This document shows positions 27,685 through 36,244 of a stretch of 64,000 nt of DNA, piece after piece; the first letter of the stretch is position 1, and each line of letters opens with the position of its first letter. The stretch covers positions 62,001-126,000 of the forward strand of contig NZFL01000001.1 of NCBI GenBank assembly GCA_002690655.1, in the 5' to 3' direction. The notes under the pieces are model-generated. The model did no database searches, had not been told where the DNA came from, and saw only the letters and a program-made list of their open reading frames with translations. The position numbers and the translations under genes were made by a program. Origin of the DNA: Pedosphaera sp. Lineage in GTDB: Bacteria; Verrucomicrobiota; Verrucomicrobiia; Limisphaerales; AAA164-E04.

Positions 27685-30096
27685 CTAGAATGGACGTTCC
27701 CATCCCACACCAAAGTTGAATCGGCCGCTTGCATCATTAAAATCATCCGAAGTAATCGGAATACCATAATCGAGACGAAGTGGACCGATGGGAAGGTTCA
27801 AGCGCAGCCCAAGACCAAAGTTATCGTTGTAGGCGCCAGTATCAAACAGAGTGGCACCACTGGCTGCAGGATCTGGATTGGTCACACGTGAATCAAAGCT
27901 GTAGGAATCTTGAAAGACCATTCCGATATCATAAAACAGGGCAAATCGCAGTCGCTCGATGATTGGTAGACTGTATTCAGCGGATGCAAACCAGTAAGTG
28001 CTGCCACCAAATGGCTCCTGCTGCCCATCTTTGGGACCCACATCACGGAATTTAAAACCTCGGAGGTTACGAAGGCCACCCAACCAGTAACGGTCAAACA
28101 GGGGTACTTCATCAGTATTTGCGTAGGCATCGGCAACACCCACTTCTCCCAATACTTCCAGAATGTGGCCGGAACCAAACCCCTTGAAGTAATGCTTCGT
28201 GGTTAATTCAAGCTTGTATGTGTCCACTTCAGCACCGAGAGGACCCCCTGATAATTGTCCTCGCAATCGTGTTAACTGACCACTGTTGGGCAGGAACCCC
28301 CCGCTGCGAGTATCGTAGGAAATGGAGGAACCAACCTTGGAGATCATGGAGTCACCTTCCTGATTCTGGAAAAAGTAGGAAGCTCCTGGCTCCACATTTT
28401 GAATCCCGATGCTTTCAAGGGTGTAATCAACACCCCCGATGATAAAGTCACTTCCCAAAGTCTTGCGCAGCCCCAACTGAGTTCCCGTACGTCGCTCATC
28501 AAAGACACTGCTCACATAACTGAGTTCGCGATGGTAGAGGTCTTGCTGGAACTCCAGTTTTTTGTCGAACAGCCAGGGTTCGATGAAAGTCAGTTGATAA
28601 TCCTGCAATCTTGTTCCTGCTTGAGCACGTAATCGAAGCTTTTGACCACCCCCCTGAAAGAGAGGTGGTTTGAACAGATCGAAGTTACCCTGCGAAAGTT
28701 CAACGAATGCAACCAAGTTTTCAATGGAGTTGAATCCAGCGCCGATTACAAAATTACCCGTGTTCTTTTCTTCAACAGAAACCACCAGGTTTTTTCGGTC
28801 TGGAATATCAGTCGGTTCAACTGCAATTTCCACTGTCTCAAAGTAAGTTAAACCTCGAAGTCGTTCCTGACTAAGTTTGGCGCGCACCATGTTGAAAGGT
28901 TCACCCGGCGCAACAGCAAGCTCCCGACGGAGAACCTTGTCCTTGGTTTTGGTGTTTCCACGGATTTCAACTTTCTCGATGTAATCGCGATCGCCCTCGT
29001 CGATCTGATAATCCAGATCAATCGTGCCTTTCTCAGTGTTGGCGGATTTGGTCTCTCGGATGCGGGTTTGACCTTGGTTGCGAGGTGTCAGATAGCCGTC
29101 GGCCTCGTAGAGATCCTCAAGAGCCCCACGATTGTCATCAAGACCGCCTGGAGTAAAAACATCTCCCTTGTTCATCGCGAGGCGTTTGAGTGGCCCTTTG
29201 CGAGTTTCAATGAAGAGAACTTCCTGTGCAGGGTAGATTTCATTCCCCTGAATTCGGAGATCCCCAACCCGGTATTGGTTGCCTTCGAAGATTTCGATGT
29301 TGATCACCATTTTGTTTTCCTCGGGATATTCGAACTGAATATCACGGATGGCAAAATCAACATATCCATTATCCCAGTAATGTTGGCGGAGCTTTTCCTT
29401 ATCCTCAGCAAACTGCTCTTCTTTGAGCACACCGCTACCCGTTAACCATGAGAATGCCCAGCGACGACGGGTTTTGATCACCTTGCGAAGTTTCTTTGGC
29501 TTGAAAGCAGATGCACCAACGAAATTGACCTCCTGGATGCGCACTTTCGGAGCTTCTGTCACTTTGAAGGTAACATTACCTTGCCCCCGTTCCTCGGTGA
29601 TACTGGCCTGATAAACGACTACTGTGTTTTGATAGCCTTTTTTCTGGTAAAATGTTTCGATTTCTCGCGCATCGGTGAAAAGTTTTTTTTCATCGATAGG
29701 TTCTCCAACTTTGGAGCTGACCTTCTTCTTCAAGCGACGATCACTCAATCGCTCATTTCCTTCAAAACGAATTTCGGTTAGCCTGGGTTTACCCTGCACA
29801 GAGTAGACCAAGTCGATACCGGAGTCTTTGACTTCCCAGGACACATCAACGTTATAAAAATAACCCGTGCCCAGAAGATTTTTGACGTCCTGATTGATGC
29901 GGGCTGCAGAGAAATCATCACCGGAACGCGTCTGGATGTTGACGAGTACCATTTGATCACTCACAGAGGCGGGGCCCACATGAGCAACCTTGACGGCTTC
30001 AATATTTTTGTTCGAGAGAACGTTCTGACCGGATACCTGTGGCAACCAACATGCCAGAAATGCCCAGACAGGCCATTTGTATTTCAACCGACGCAC
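27685..30096 (-). CDS. bamA: Outer membrane protein assembly factor BamA
   Basis: About 800 residues: signal peptide, five POTRA domains (about 50-420), then an Omp85 barrel (FGLGLRLNLPIGPLRLDYGIPI near the end, closing with NFGVGWERPF, whose terminal phenylalanine is the OMP signature). LGGLRNLRGFKFRDVGP is the conserved barrel lock region. The ORF track ATG at 30150 lies inside dnaB and gives a long basic leader. A GTG at 30096, just after the dnaB stop, leaves a normal signal peptide (RRLKYKWPVWAFLACW), so I prefer it. BamA folds and inserts outer-membrane barrels. Confidence 0.93.
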   Translation of the reverse strand: MRRLKYKWPVWAFLACWLPQVSGQNVLSNKNIEAVKVAHVGPASVSDQMVLVNIQTRSGDDFSAARINQDVKNLLGTGYFYNVDVSWEVKDSGIDLVYSVQGKPRLTEIRFEGNERLSDRRLKKKVSSKVGEPIDEKKLFTDAREIETFYQKKGYQNTVVVYQASITEERGQGNVTFKVTEAPKVRIQEVNFVGASAFKPKKLRKVIKTRRRWAFSWLTGSGVLKEEQFAEDKEKLRQHYWDNGYVDFAIRDIQFEYPEENKMVINIEIFEGNQYRVGDLRIQGNEIYPAQEVLFIETRKGPLKRLAMNKGDVFTPGGLDDNRGALEDLYEADGYLTPRNQGQTRIRETKSANTEKGTIDLDYQIDEGDRDYIEKVEIRGNTKTKDKVLRRELAVAPGEPFNMVRAKLSQERLRGLTYFETVEIAVEPTDIPDRKNLVVSVEEKNTGNFVIGAGFNSIENLVAFVELSQGNFDLFKPPLFQGGGQKLRLRAQAGTRLQDYQLTFIEPWLFDKKLEFQQDLYHRELSYVSSVFDERRTGTQLGLRKTLGSDFIIGGVDYTLESIGIQNVEPGASYFFQNQEGDSMISKVGSSISYDTRSGGFLPNSGQLTRLRGQLSGGPLGAEVDTYKLELTTKHYFKGFGSGHILEVLGEVGVADAYANTDEVPLFDRYWLGGLRNLRGFKFRDVGPKDGQQEPFGGSTYWFASAEYSLPIIERLRFALFYDIGMVFQDSYSFDSRVTNPDPAASGATLFDTGAYNDNFGLGLRLNLPIGPLRLDYGIPITSDDFNDASGRFNFGVGWERPF

Positions 30097-30100
30097 TAAT

Positions 30101-31567
30101 TTATACGCCCGCCGGGACGTCTTCTTCGCTGACTTTGGCCGCATTTTCAAATCGTGTAAATCCTTTGAAAAAAGTTAGATTCACGTCCCCTGTGGGACCA
30201 TTTCTCTGTTTGGCGATTAACATGTTCACACCAATGGACTCCTGCTCTGATTGGGCAGGTCCATCATCATCGTCACCTTGACTCGGTTTGTAAAGCAAAC
30301 CTATCAGATCCGCATCCTGTTCGATCGCCCCGGATTCACGCAAATCAGACATTCGGGGCTTGCGACTTTTGTCTTTTTCAAGCTCACGGTTCAACTGACT
30401 GAGCACGATGACTGGCACTGAGAGTTCTTTTGCCAATGCTTTCACACCGCTGGAAATATCGGATATCTCCTGTTGGCGGTTCTCTGCACGACGCGCAGTA
30501 GAGTTGAGCAGCTGTAGGTAGTCAATGACAAATAGCTTAATCCCATGCTGCTGCGACATGCGACGGGCTCTGGCTCGAAGCTGGAGAACGGATAGACCGG
30601 GAGTATCATCAATCACGATCGGAGCCTTGGCAAGCTCGGTCGCAGCTTGAGTAATTCTTGGGAAGTCTCGTTCTGCAAAAAATCCGTCTCTCACCGCACG
30701 AAGGTTGATGCGGGCACGGCAACAGAGCATGCGGAGAATCAGGGACTCGGCAGTCATTTCCAGACTGAACACGCCAACCGGTTCATTTTGTTCCAGAGCA
30801 ACATGTTCTGCAATATTCATCGCCAGAGAAGTTTTTCCCATACTGGGGCGAGCAGCAATCACGACCATTTCACCCGGGTGCATCCCGTGAGTCATCTTAT
30901 CCAGATCGTGAAATCCTGAGGATAGCCCGGTGAGCATCCCCTGATTCTTGTGATAAGACTCCAAGGTGGAAATGGCATCACGCACCAGGGTTTTGATCGA
31001 CTTATCTTCATTTTCAGAGCGCTCTTCACTGATGGACAGGACGTCTCGTTCTACTGTGTCCAGAAGAGAATCAACATTGTCCTGCTCTTCATAAACACGG
31101 CCGACGATGTCAGAGCAGGTATGCAGCATTTTGCGCAACACATATTTTTCTCGAACGATTTCCAGATAGTAAGGGAGATTGAGCCCGGAAGGCGCTTTGT
31201 CCATCAAATCGTTGAGATAGGCCAGTCCCCCGACGTTGTTGAGTTGTTTGCGATCTCTCAAACTCTGAGAGAGTGTGAATATGTCAATAGGCTGCTTTTT
31301 ATCGTAAAGTTCAGCGATAAGGTCATAAAGCTCCCGGTGACGCAAGTCATAGAAAACCTCAGCACCTGACTTGAATTTTTCAATGCAGGTGCCCATGTTT
31401 TCGTTGGGATTGAGCATCACACAACCCAATACACCCTGTTCAGCCTCAATGGAATGAGGCGGTAAACGATCCAAGGGGCTCACCTCTTCCTTGCGACGAG
31501 TTTGGCGCTTGGTTCGTTTCAGATCGGGTTTGTCACTTTGGGTCTCTGTGGCGGCGTTGTCTGGCAT
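30101..31567 (-). CDS. dnaB: Replicative DNA helicase
   Basis: With the ATG at 31567 (MPDNAATETQ) the product is 488 residues; the track start at 31630 adds 21 hydrophobic residues untypical of DnaB. The N-terminal collar domain begins at DRLPPHSIEAEQGVLGCVMLN. The RecA-like motor has Walker A ARPSMGKTSLAMNIA, Walker B in KLFVIDYLQLL, and the SDLRESGAIEQDADL motif. It unwinds DNA at the replication fork. There is no intein. DnaA-box-like repeats lie just upstream. bamA follows at once, giving a dnaB-bamA-skp run. Confidence 0.96.
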   Translation of the reverse strand: MPDNAATETQSDKPDLKRTKRQTRRKEEVSPLDRLPPHSIEAEQGVLGCVMLNPNENMGTCIEKFKSGAEVFYDLRHRELYDLIAELYDKKQPIDIFTLSQSLRDRKQLNNVGGLAYLNDLMDKAPSGLNLPYYLEIVREKYVLRKMLHTCSDIVGRVYEEQDNVDSLLDTVERDVLSISEERSENEDKSIKTLVRDAISTLESYHKNQGMLTGLSSGFHDLDKMTHGMHPGEMVVIAARPSMGKTSLAMNIAEHVALEQNEPVGVFSLEMTAESLILRMLCCRARINLRAVRDGFFAERDFPRITQAATELAKAPIVIDDTPGLSVLQLRARARRMSQQHGIKLFVIDYLQLLNSTARRAENRQQEISDISSGVKALAKELSVPVIVLSQLNRELEKDKSRKPRMSDLRESGAIEQDADLIGLLYKPSQGDDDDGPAQSEQESIGVNMLIAKQRNGPTGDVNLTFFKGFTRFENAAKVSEEDVPAGV

Positions 31568-31889
31568 CTTCACCAAGGAAAAGACAATCAGGGGAAAAAG
31601 GCAAACACGACTTCTTGGAAGGTTATTCATAGGTTATTCACAAAGAAGGTGACGGGAGATTGACAATCAGCATCGAAAATCAACCCTTGGATAAGACGAA
31701 TGGTCACAAAATTTCCGGCATCACTGATTGATTATCTGAAGAATCTGACAATGTCGGCCGAGTGTCATGGAGTTTATCTCAGGCTTAATTCAAAGCAGTG
31801 AAGCATCCGCGCTCGATTGCTGTTAGAAAAAAGAAAAATGTAACTGAAAAAATGAATCAAAACAAAGTTGCCTTTTCCTTGAGGTGTCA
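31568..31889. other. Divergent intergenic region upstream of dnaB
   Basis: This stretch separates dnaB (minus) from a propeller gene (plus). It is AT-rich and holds the tandem DnaA-box-like repeats listed separately. A TTGAGG ribosome site sits before the ATG at 31890. I see no further gene or terminator in it. Confidence 0.5.
31623..31642 (+). promoter_or_regulatory. Tandem DnaA-box-like repeats upstream of dnaB
   Basis: Two direct copies of GGTTATTCAYA lie 11 bp apart. The second, TTATTCACA at 31634-31642, matches the DnaA box consensus TTATNCACA exactly; the first, TTATTCATA, differs by one base. They lie 56-75 bp upstream of the chosen dnaB start, so DnaA control of dnaB is plausible. 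Two sites are too few to propose an origin. Confidence 0.4.
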
Positions 31890-33242
31890 ATGTCCAAGTG
31901 TTTAAGATTAAATCACATGAAGTCTTCATTCGAAACTCTGCGTTTCCTTGCCCATGGTTCATTCTGGGCGATTTCAACTACTCTCATGAATTCAGTTTTT
32001 AGCTTGGCAGCCGCAGACTGGCCAGAGTGGCGCGGGCCGCATTCCAGCAACGCAATTGAAGAAACCGGGTTTCCGGTCCAATGGTCCGCCGAGGACAATA
32101 TACGCTGGAAAGTCGATTTACCTGATCGTGGGAACAGCTCACCCATCGTGGTAGACGGGAAGGTAATCATTACTCAGGCCATCGAAAAAGAACATCGACG
32201 CATGACGCTGGCTTTTGACAGACAAACCGGCAAGCGCCTCTGGCAACAGGAAGTTATTTACGACCAGAAGGAAACTACTCATCAACAAAATCCTTACTGC
32301 GCTGCTTCGCCTACTACCGACGGTAAACGCATTGTTTCAACATACGGATCAGCTGGTGTTTATGCCTATGATTTGAACGGAAATATTCTCTGGAATCGAG
32401 ATCTTGGCCCCCAGGTTCACATTTGGGGCAGCGCCGTTTCTCCCGTTTTCCACGATAATCTCTGTATTATCTACCACGGTCCCGGCCCTCATGCCGCGAT
32501 TTATGCCTTGGACAAAGAAACCGGTAAAACGGTCTGGAAATATGTAGAGCCCGAAGTGAACCAAAAAGGCAGGACCGATGGCTTTCGAGGCAATGAAAAT
32601 GGTAATACAGGCTCCTTCAGTACGCCCCTCCCCATGGCTTATCAAGATCGTGAAGCATTGATCATGACTTTTCCTAACAACATGGTGGCTTTTGATCCTG
32701 CGAATGGTGAAAAGATCTGGTGGGCTTCGGGCATGAATCCTCTCGTTTACACTTCCGCCATCGTTGGAGATGGCATGGCGGTTGGCATGGGTGGATACAA
32801 AGGTTCCACCATCGGTGTCCAACTGGGCGGAAAGGGTGAGGTCACCCGCTCTCACCGACTCTGGCAAAACGTGGGAGAAGGCAACAACATAGGATCAGGA
32901 GTGATCTATGAGGGCCATATCTATTTCCTCAGTTCATCCGGAATCGCAAGCTGCCAGGATTTGAAGACTGGCAAAACCATTTGGGAAGAACGAGCCCGCG
33001 GACAGGGACGAAAAAGCTCCAGCTGGTCCACTATGATTCGCAGCGGTGAACACTTATACTGCCTGAATCAAAGCTCGGAAATGGTCATTCTGGAAGCAAG
33101 CCCATCGTTCAATCTAATTGCTATCAATCCGCTCGACAAGGCCATGTGTAACTCTACTCAGGCCATGTCCGACGGCGATATTTTCATCCGCACCTGGGAT
33201 CATTTATGGTGCGTCAGCAAAATAAAGATAAATACCTTGTGA
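31890..33242 (+). CDS. Secreted PQQ-like beta-propeller protein
   Basis: A propeller protein of about 450 residues; the ATG at 31890 has a good TTGAGG site, while the GTG at 31884 and ATG at 31917 are alternatives. After a moderately hydrophobic leader it reads ADWPEWRGPHSSNAIEETGFP, the common entry motif. Repeats follow: LAFDRQTGKRLWQQEV, YAYDLNGNILWNRDL, YALDKETGKTVWKYV and CQDLKTGKTIWEERA. It is likely periplasmic, and no enzyme active site is recognised. It resembles the protein at 22466-23824. A decayed carbonic anhydrase gene follows on the same strand. Confidence 0.85.
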   Translation: MSKCLRLNHMKSSFETLRFLAHGSFWAISTTLMNSVFSLAAADWPEWRGPHSSNAIEETGFPVQWSAEDNIRWKVDLPDRGNSSPIVVDGKVIITQAIEKEHRRMTLAFDRQTGKRLWQQEVIYDQKETTHQQNPYCAASPTTDGKRIVSTYGSAGVYAYDLNGNILWNRDLGPQVHIWGSAVSPVFHDNLCIIYHGPGPHAAIYALDKETGKTVWKYVEPEVNQKGRTDGFRGNENGNTGSFSTPLPMAYQDREALIMTFPNNMVAFDPANGEKIWWASGMNPLVYTSAIVGDGMAVGMGGYKGSTIGVQLGGKGEVTRSHRLWQNVGEGNNIGSGVIYEGHIYFLSSSGIASCQDLKTGKTIWEERARGQGRKSSSWSTMIRSGEHLYCLNQSSEMVILEASPSFNLIAINPLDKAMCNSTQAMSDGDIFIRTWDHLWCVSKIKINTL

Positions 33243-33270
33243 TCCTCCCCAGGCTGAACGCCTGGGTCGG

Positions 33271-33855
33271 ATGCGTTTTGTTGACCTGCATATTTGTAAT
33301 TCAATCAGAAGAACCCGACAATCTGGACTGGACGCTGCAAGGGTGGTCAGTGCGGATGAGGCATTGAAGAACCTGAAAGAAGGCAACGGCTGGAAAAAGG
33401 ACAACATCCGTTCGCCGTCGTTCTGGAAGGCAGCAACTCACGTGTGCTACCCGAACTTGTTTTTGATCAGGGGCTGGGGGATCTGTTTGTAACTCGTGCA
33501 GCGGACAATGTGGTGGACGTCGACGTCACAGCAAGCATTGAATACGACACTGACCATTTGAGCACCAAATTGACCGTGGTCATGGGCCATACCAGCTGCG
33601 GAGCCGTACGCGCTGCAGTGAATTACTTGCCTGATCCCAATGGAGAACAAGCCGAAGTAGTGGACTGCTATTATAGTCATTGATACTATACAATCACGGG
33701 AAAAACAGATTCAGCAAACGGTTCATCAGAACGTCGAACAACCGGTGCAACGCCTTTCACCCGTTCCCGACCTGCGCAAGAGCCTCAAAGGCGGCAGTGT
33801 GAAGATTGCGGGTGCCATTTACAACATGCACACCGGAAAAGTGGCGTTGAAATAA
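33271..33855 (+). pseudogene. Beta-carbonic anhydrase pseudogene
   Basis: Three pieces in two reading frames spell one beta-carbonic anhydrase. Frame 1 gives SADEALKNLKEGN. Frame 3, from about 33390, gives RLEKGQHPFAVVLEGSNSRVLPELVFDQGLGDLF and then VVMGHTSCGAVRAAV, ending in a stop at 33683. Frame 1 resumes with NVEQPVQRLSPV, GGSVKIAGAIYNMHTGKVALK and a stop at 33855. A segment after EGN also appears lost. The first zinc-ligand block, normally CSDSR, reads GSNSR, so the cysteine and the aspartate are both gone, while the HxxC block remains. The gene is therefore broken in frame and in active site. Confidence 0.85.
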
Positions 33856-34068
33856 GCGAATCCGACGTGATTTTTTCCGTGACACAAGATTACTGAAATT
33901 CAAAAAGCACACTGAAGACTCAGAGATGAGTAAATCTTAACTCTGAATTATTTGTGTTCTCTGCGGTAAAAAAGAAAAGTTCCTTTCCGCAGTGATAATT
34001 GCAACTATCGGAATCCTTCTCACCATTCTTGCCTTGCGATGATCCGTTTTTCTTGAGTGGATAGTGGC

Positions 34069-35529
34069 ATGCGAATTTTTCTGTTGTTTCTGTGGACGTG
34101 CTTTGTCATGCCTTGCGGATGGACAAGCTGGGCAGCTCCCAGAAATATCGTGCTTATCTTAAGCGACGATCACCGGCATGACTTCATGGGATTCATGGAA
34201 GGAGGGCCGGCCTTTCTCGAAACGCCGAACCTCGATCGCATGGCCGCGCAGGGCGCCCACTTCAGGAATGCATTTGTCACCACTTCACTTTGCAGCCCCA
34301 GTCGAGCAAGCATCCTGACCGGACAGTACATGCATCACCACCGTGTGGTTGATAACCAACGTCCGGTGGCAGAAGGGACACGCTTCTTTCCCGAGTACCT
34401 CCAGGAAGCCGGATACACAACTGGTTTCGTGGGCAAATGGCACATGGGTCACGACCATGATGAACCTCGCAAAGGTTTCAATCATTGGGTCAGTTTCAAG
34501 GGACAGGGAACCTATTTCGATCCCGAACTCAATCTTAACGGTTCCAGAAAGTCGTTCAAAGGATACACCACAGACATATTAGCTGATCAAGCGCTTGAAT
34601 GGCTCAAGACACGCAGCGATGAAGATCCTTTCCTGCTCTACCTTTCATTCAAAGCAGTGCATTACCCTTTTCAACCGGCGCCACGCCACCACGGACGTTA
34701 TGAAGACAAGGCCATTGATTACCCAATGACCATGGCCAATACCGAAAGCAATTACCAAACTCAATCCAACTGGATTCGGGAGCGACGGTATGGCATCCAT
34801 GGAATCGACCACATGGAAACCGGGCCACTTGACAAAGACCCAGTACCTTCCTTCGATGACCTTTACCATCGCTACTGTGAAACCGTGCATGGATTGGATG
34901 AAAACATCGGCCGCGTATTGGATTACCTCGACTCCAGTAAACTCATGGAAAACACCATCGTCGTTTATCTGGGTGACAACGGGTTTGCTCTTGGCGAGCA
35001 TGGGTTCTATGACAAACGCGATGCTTTTGAAGAATCGATCCGCATTCCCATGCTTGCCATGGCACCCGGGCTCATCAAACCAGGTTCAAAAATTGATGCC
35101 ATGATGCTTAACATGGACCTTGCACCTACCCTCCTAGAAGCAGCAAATATCAATATTCAAAAAAGCATGCAATTGGATGGTCAATCCGCCCTCCCCTGGT
35201 TAAGAGGTGAAACCATTCCATGGCGGGATCACATATTGTATGAATACCATTGGGAATGGAACTTCCCGGCAACACCAACCACACTGGCCATAAGAGGAGA
35301 TCGCTACAAATACATTTATTACCACGGAGTGTGGGATCGCAATGGATTCTATGACCTTGAGACCGATCCAAATGAACGAGTCAACTTGATCAAAATTCCT
35401 GCATACCAAGAGCAGATTCTGAGCATGCGAAGCCAATTGTTTCAGGAGTTGGATGCATCAGGAGGCTTAGTACTACCCGTGCGACCACCCAAGGGAGTAC
35501 AATTTTACGACCGCAAATTGCGGCGATAA
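34069..35529 (+). CDS. Formylglycine-dependent sulfatase, exported
   Basis: A 486-residue sulfatase with a signal peptide (MRIFLLFLWTCFVMPCGW...). The ATG at 34069 is preferred over the GTG at 34057. The maturation motif LCSPSRASILTG (C-x-P-S-R) supplies the cysteine converted to formylglycine. NIVLILSDDHRHD gives the calcium-binding aspartates, VGKWHMG the conserved lysine and histidine, and YLGDNGFALGEHGFYDKRD the second metal site. It removes sulfate from a glycan or mucin-like polymer. No maturase gene is in the window. It ends at a strong terminator shared with the convergent YceI gene. Confidence 0.93.
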   Translation: MRIFLLFLWTCFVMPCGWTSWAAPRNIVLILSDDHRHDFMGFMEGGPAFLETPNLDRMAAQGAHFRNAFVTTSLCSPSRASILTGQYMHHHRVVDNQRPVAEGTRFFPEYLQEAGYTTGFVGKWHMGHDHDEPRKGFNHWVSFKGQGTYFDPELNLNGSRKSFKGYTTDILADQALEWLKTRSDEDPFLLYLSFKAVHYPFQPAPRHHGRYEDKAIDYPMTMANTESNYQTQSNWIRERRYGIHGIDHMETGPLDKDPVPSFDDLYHRYCETVHGLDENIGRVLDYLDSSKLMENTIVVYLGDNGFALGEHGFYDKRDAFEESIRIPMLAMAPGLIKPGSKIDAMMLNMDLAPTLLEAANINIQKSMQLDGQSALPWLRGETIPWRDHILYEYHWEWNFPATPTTLAIRGDRYKYIYYHGVWDRNGFYDLETDPNERVNLIKIPAYQEQILSMRSQLFQELDASGGLVLPVRPPKGVQFYDRKLRR

Positions 35530-35530
35530 A

Positions 35531-35558
35531 AAAGGCCTTCCCATTTGGGAAGGCCTTT
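35531..35558. terminator. Bidirectional intrinsic terminator
   Basis: A perfect 12-bp stem AAAGGCCTTCCC / GGGAAGGCCTTT with a 4-base loop ATTT lies between the convergent sulfatase and YceI genes. A-rich bases on the left flank serve the minus-strand reading. The plus-strand T-run is short, so it is probably better for one direction. Confidence 0.8.
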
Positions 35559-35584
35559 CGGTTGATTATCATTCAGAAGCTCGT

Positions 35585-36232
35585 TTATCTTTTCTGGGTA
35601 AACCATTCAAAAGACAACGAAACTTCGTCGCCGGTTGTGATCAAACCAAGCGCAATCTTGGGAGCAGGTGCCTTGATGCCATGGTCAGACATCTTGATAA
35701 TGACTTTGCCCGCAACTTTCAATCCCTTGTCCGTTGGTGAAATATTCACTGGCATTGAAATTTCCTTTTTCACACCGGAAACTGTCAATTCACCTTTGGT
35801 ATCGTATTTCAAAGCATCTCCGATTTTACGCTCCCCCTTGGAGGGAGTCATTTCAGTGAGCTTGTAAGTAATCCAAGGGTGGTCATCCGCATTCATGGCG
35901 GTCAACATGACTTGATCCATGGTAGGCTTTCCACTCTTCATGGATCGGGCTGCCACTTTGACATTCACCTTGGGAGTCACTGACAATGCTGGAACCGCTT
36001 CCAGCGAAAGGTCAGAAGGGAACCCCCCCTCAAACTCCATGTTACCGGAGATCAATTTGCTTTCCACGGTCCAGTCGTGCACGGTGGAAGTTCCATCAAT
36101 CTTCATCGAGCTGCCTTTGAACATGCCTCGATATTTGACGGTTTCAGCGGAGACAGATGTGGCCAACAGCATGGCTGCCAAACAACCATTCCAGATAAGT
36201 CCTTTTAATTTGTGTATCATATACTTCTTCAA
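35585..36232 (-). CDS. YceI-family periplasmic lipid-binding protein
   Basis: Up to 215 residues; the ATG four codons later (36220, MIHKLKG) gives a more usual signal peptide. After the leader comes the lipocalin-like YceI fold: KIDGTSTVHDWTVESKLISGNMEFE, KPTMDQVMLTAMNADDHPWITY, then GELTVSGVKKEISMPV and IKMSDHGI. YceI proteins bind isoprenoid or amphiphilic molecules in the periplasm. It is separated by 12 bp from the Tat oxidoreductase gene upstream, so the two may be cotranscribed. Confidence 0.88.
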   Translation of the reverse strand: MKKYMIHKLKGLIWNGCLAAMLLATSVSAETVKYRGMFKGSSMKIDGTSTVHDWTVESKLISGNMEFEGGFPSDLSLEAVPALSVTPKVNVKVAARSMKSGKPTMDQVMLTAMNADDHPWITYKLTEMTPSKGERKIGDALKYDTKGELTVSGVKKEISMPVNISPTDKGLKVAGKVIIKMSDHGIKAPAPKIALGLITTGDEVSLSFEWFTQKR

Positions 36233-36244
36233 TTAGGTTTAAAA

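Noticed and set aside
31890-33242. PQQ-dependent dehydrogenase function for the propeller proteins
   Set aside because: I found no disulfide-type or calcium-binding active-site motif of quinoprotein dehydrogenases; only the propeller repeats are supported.
33960-34042. Frame reading KKEKFLSAVIIATIGILLTILALR, like a small membrane peptide
   Set aside because: There is no start codon after the preceding in-frame stop, and the stretch lies in a decayed region.
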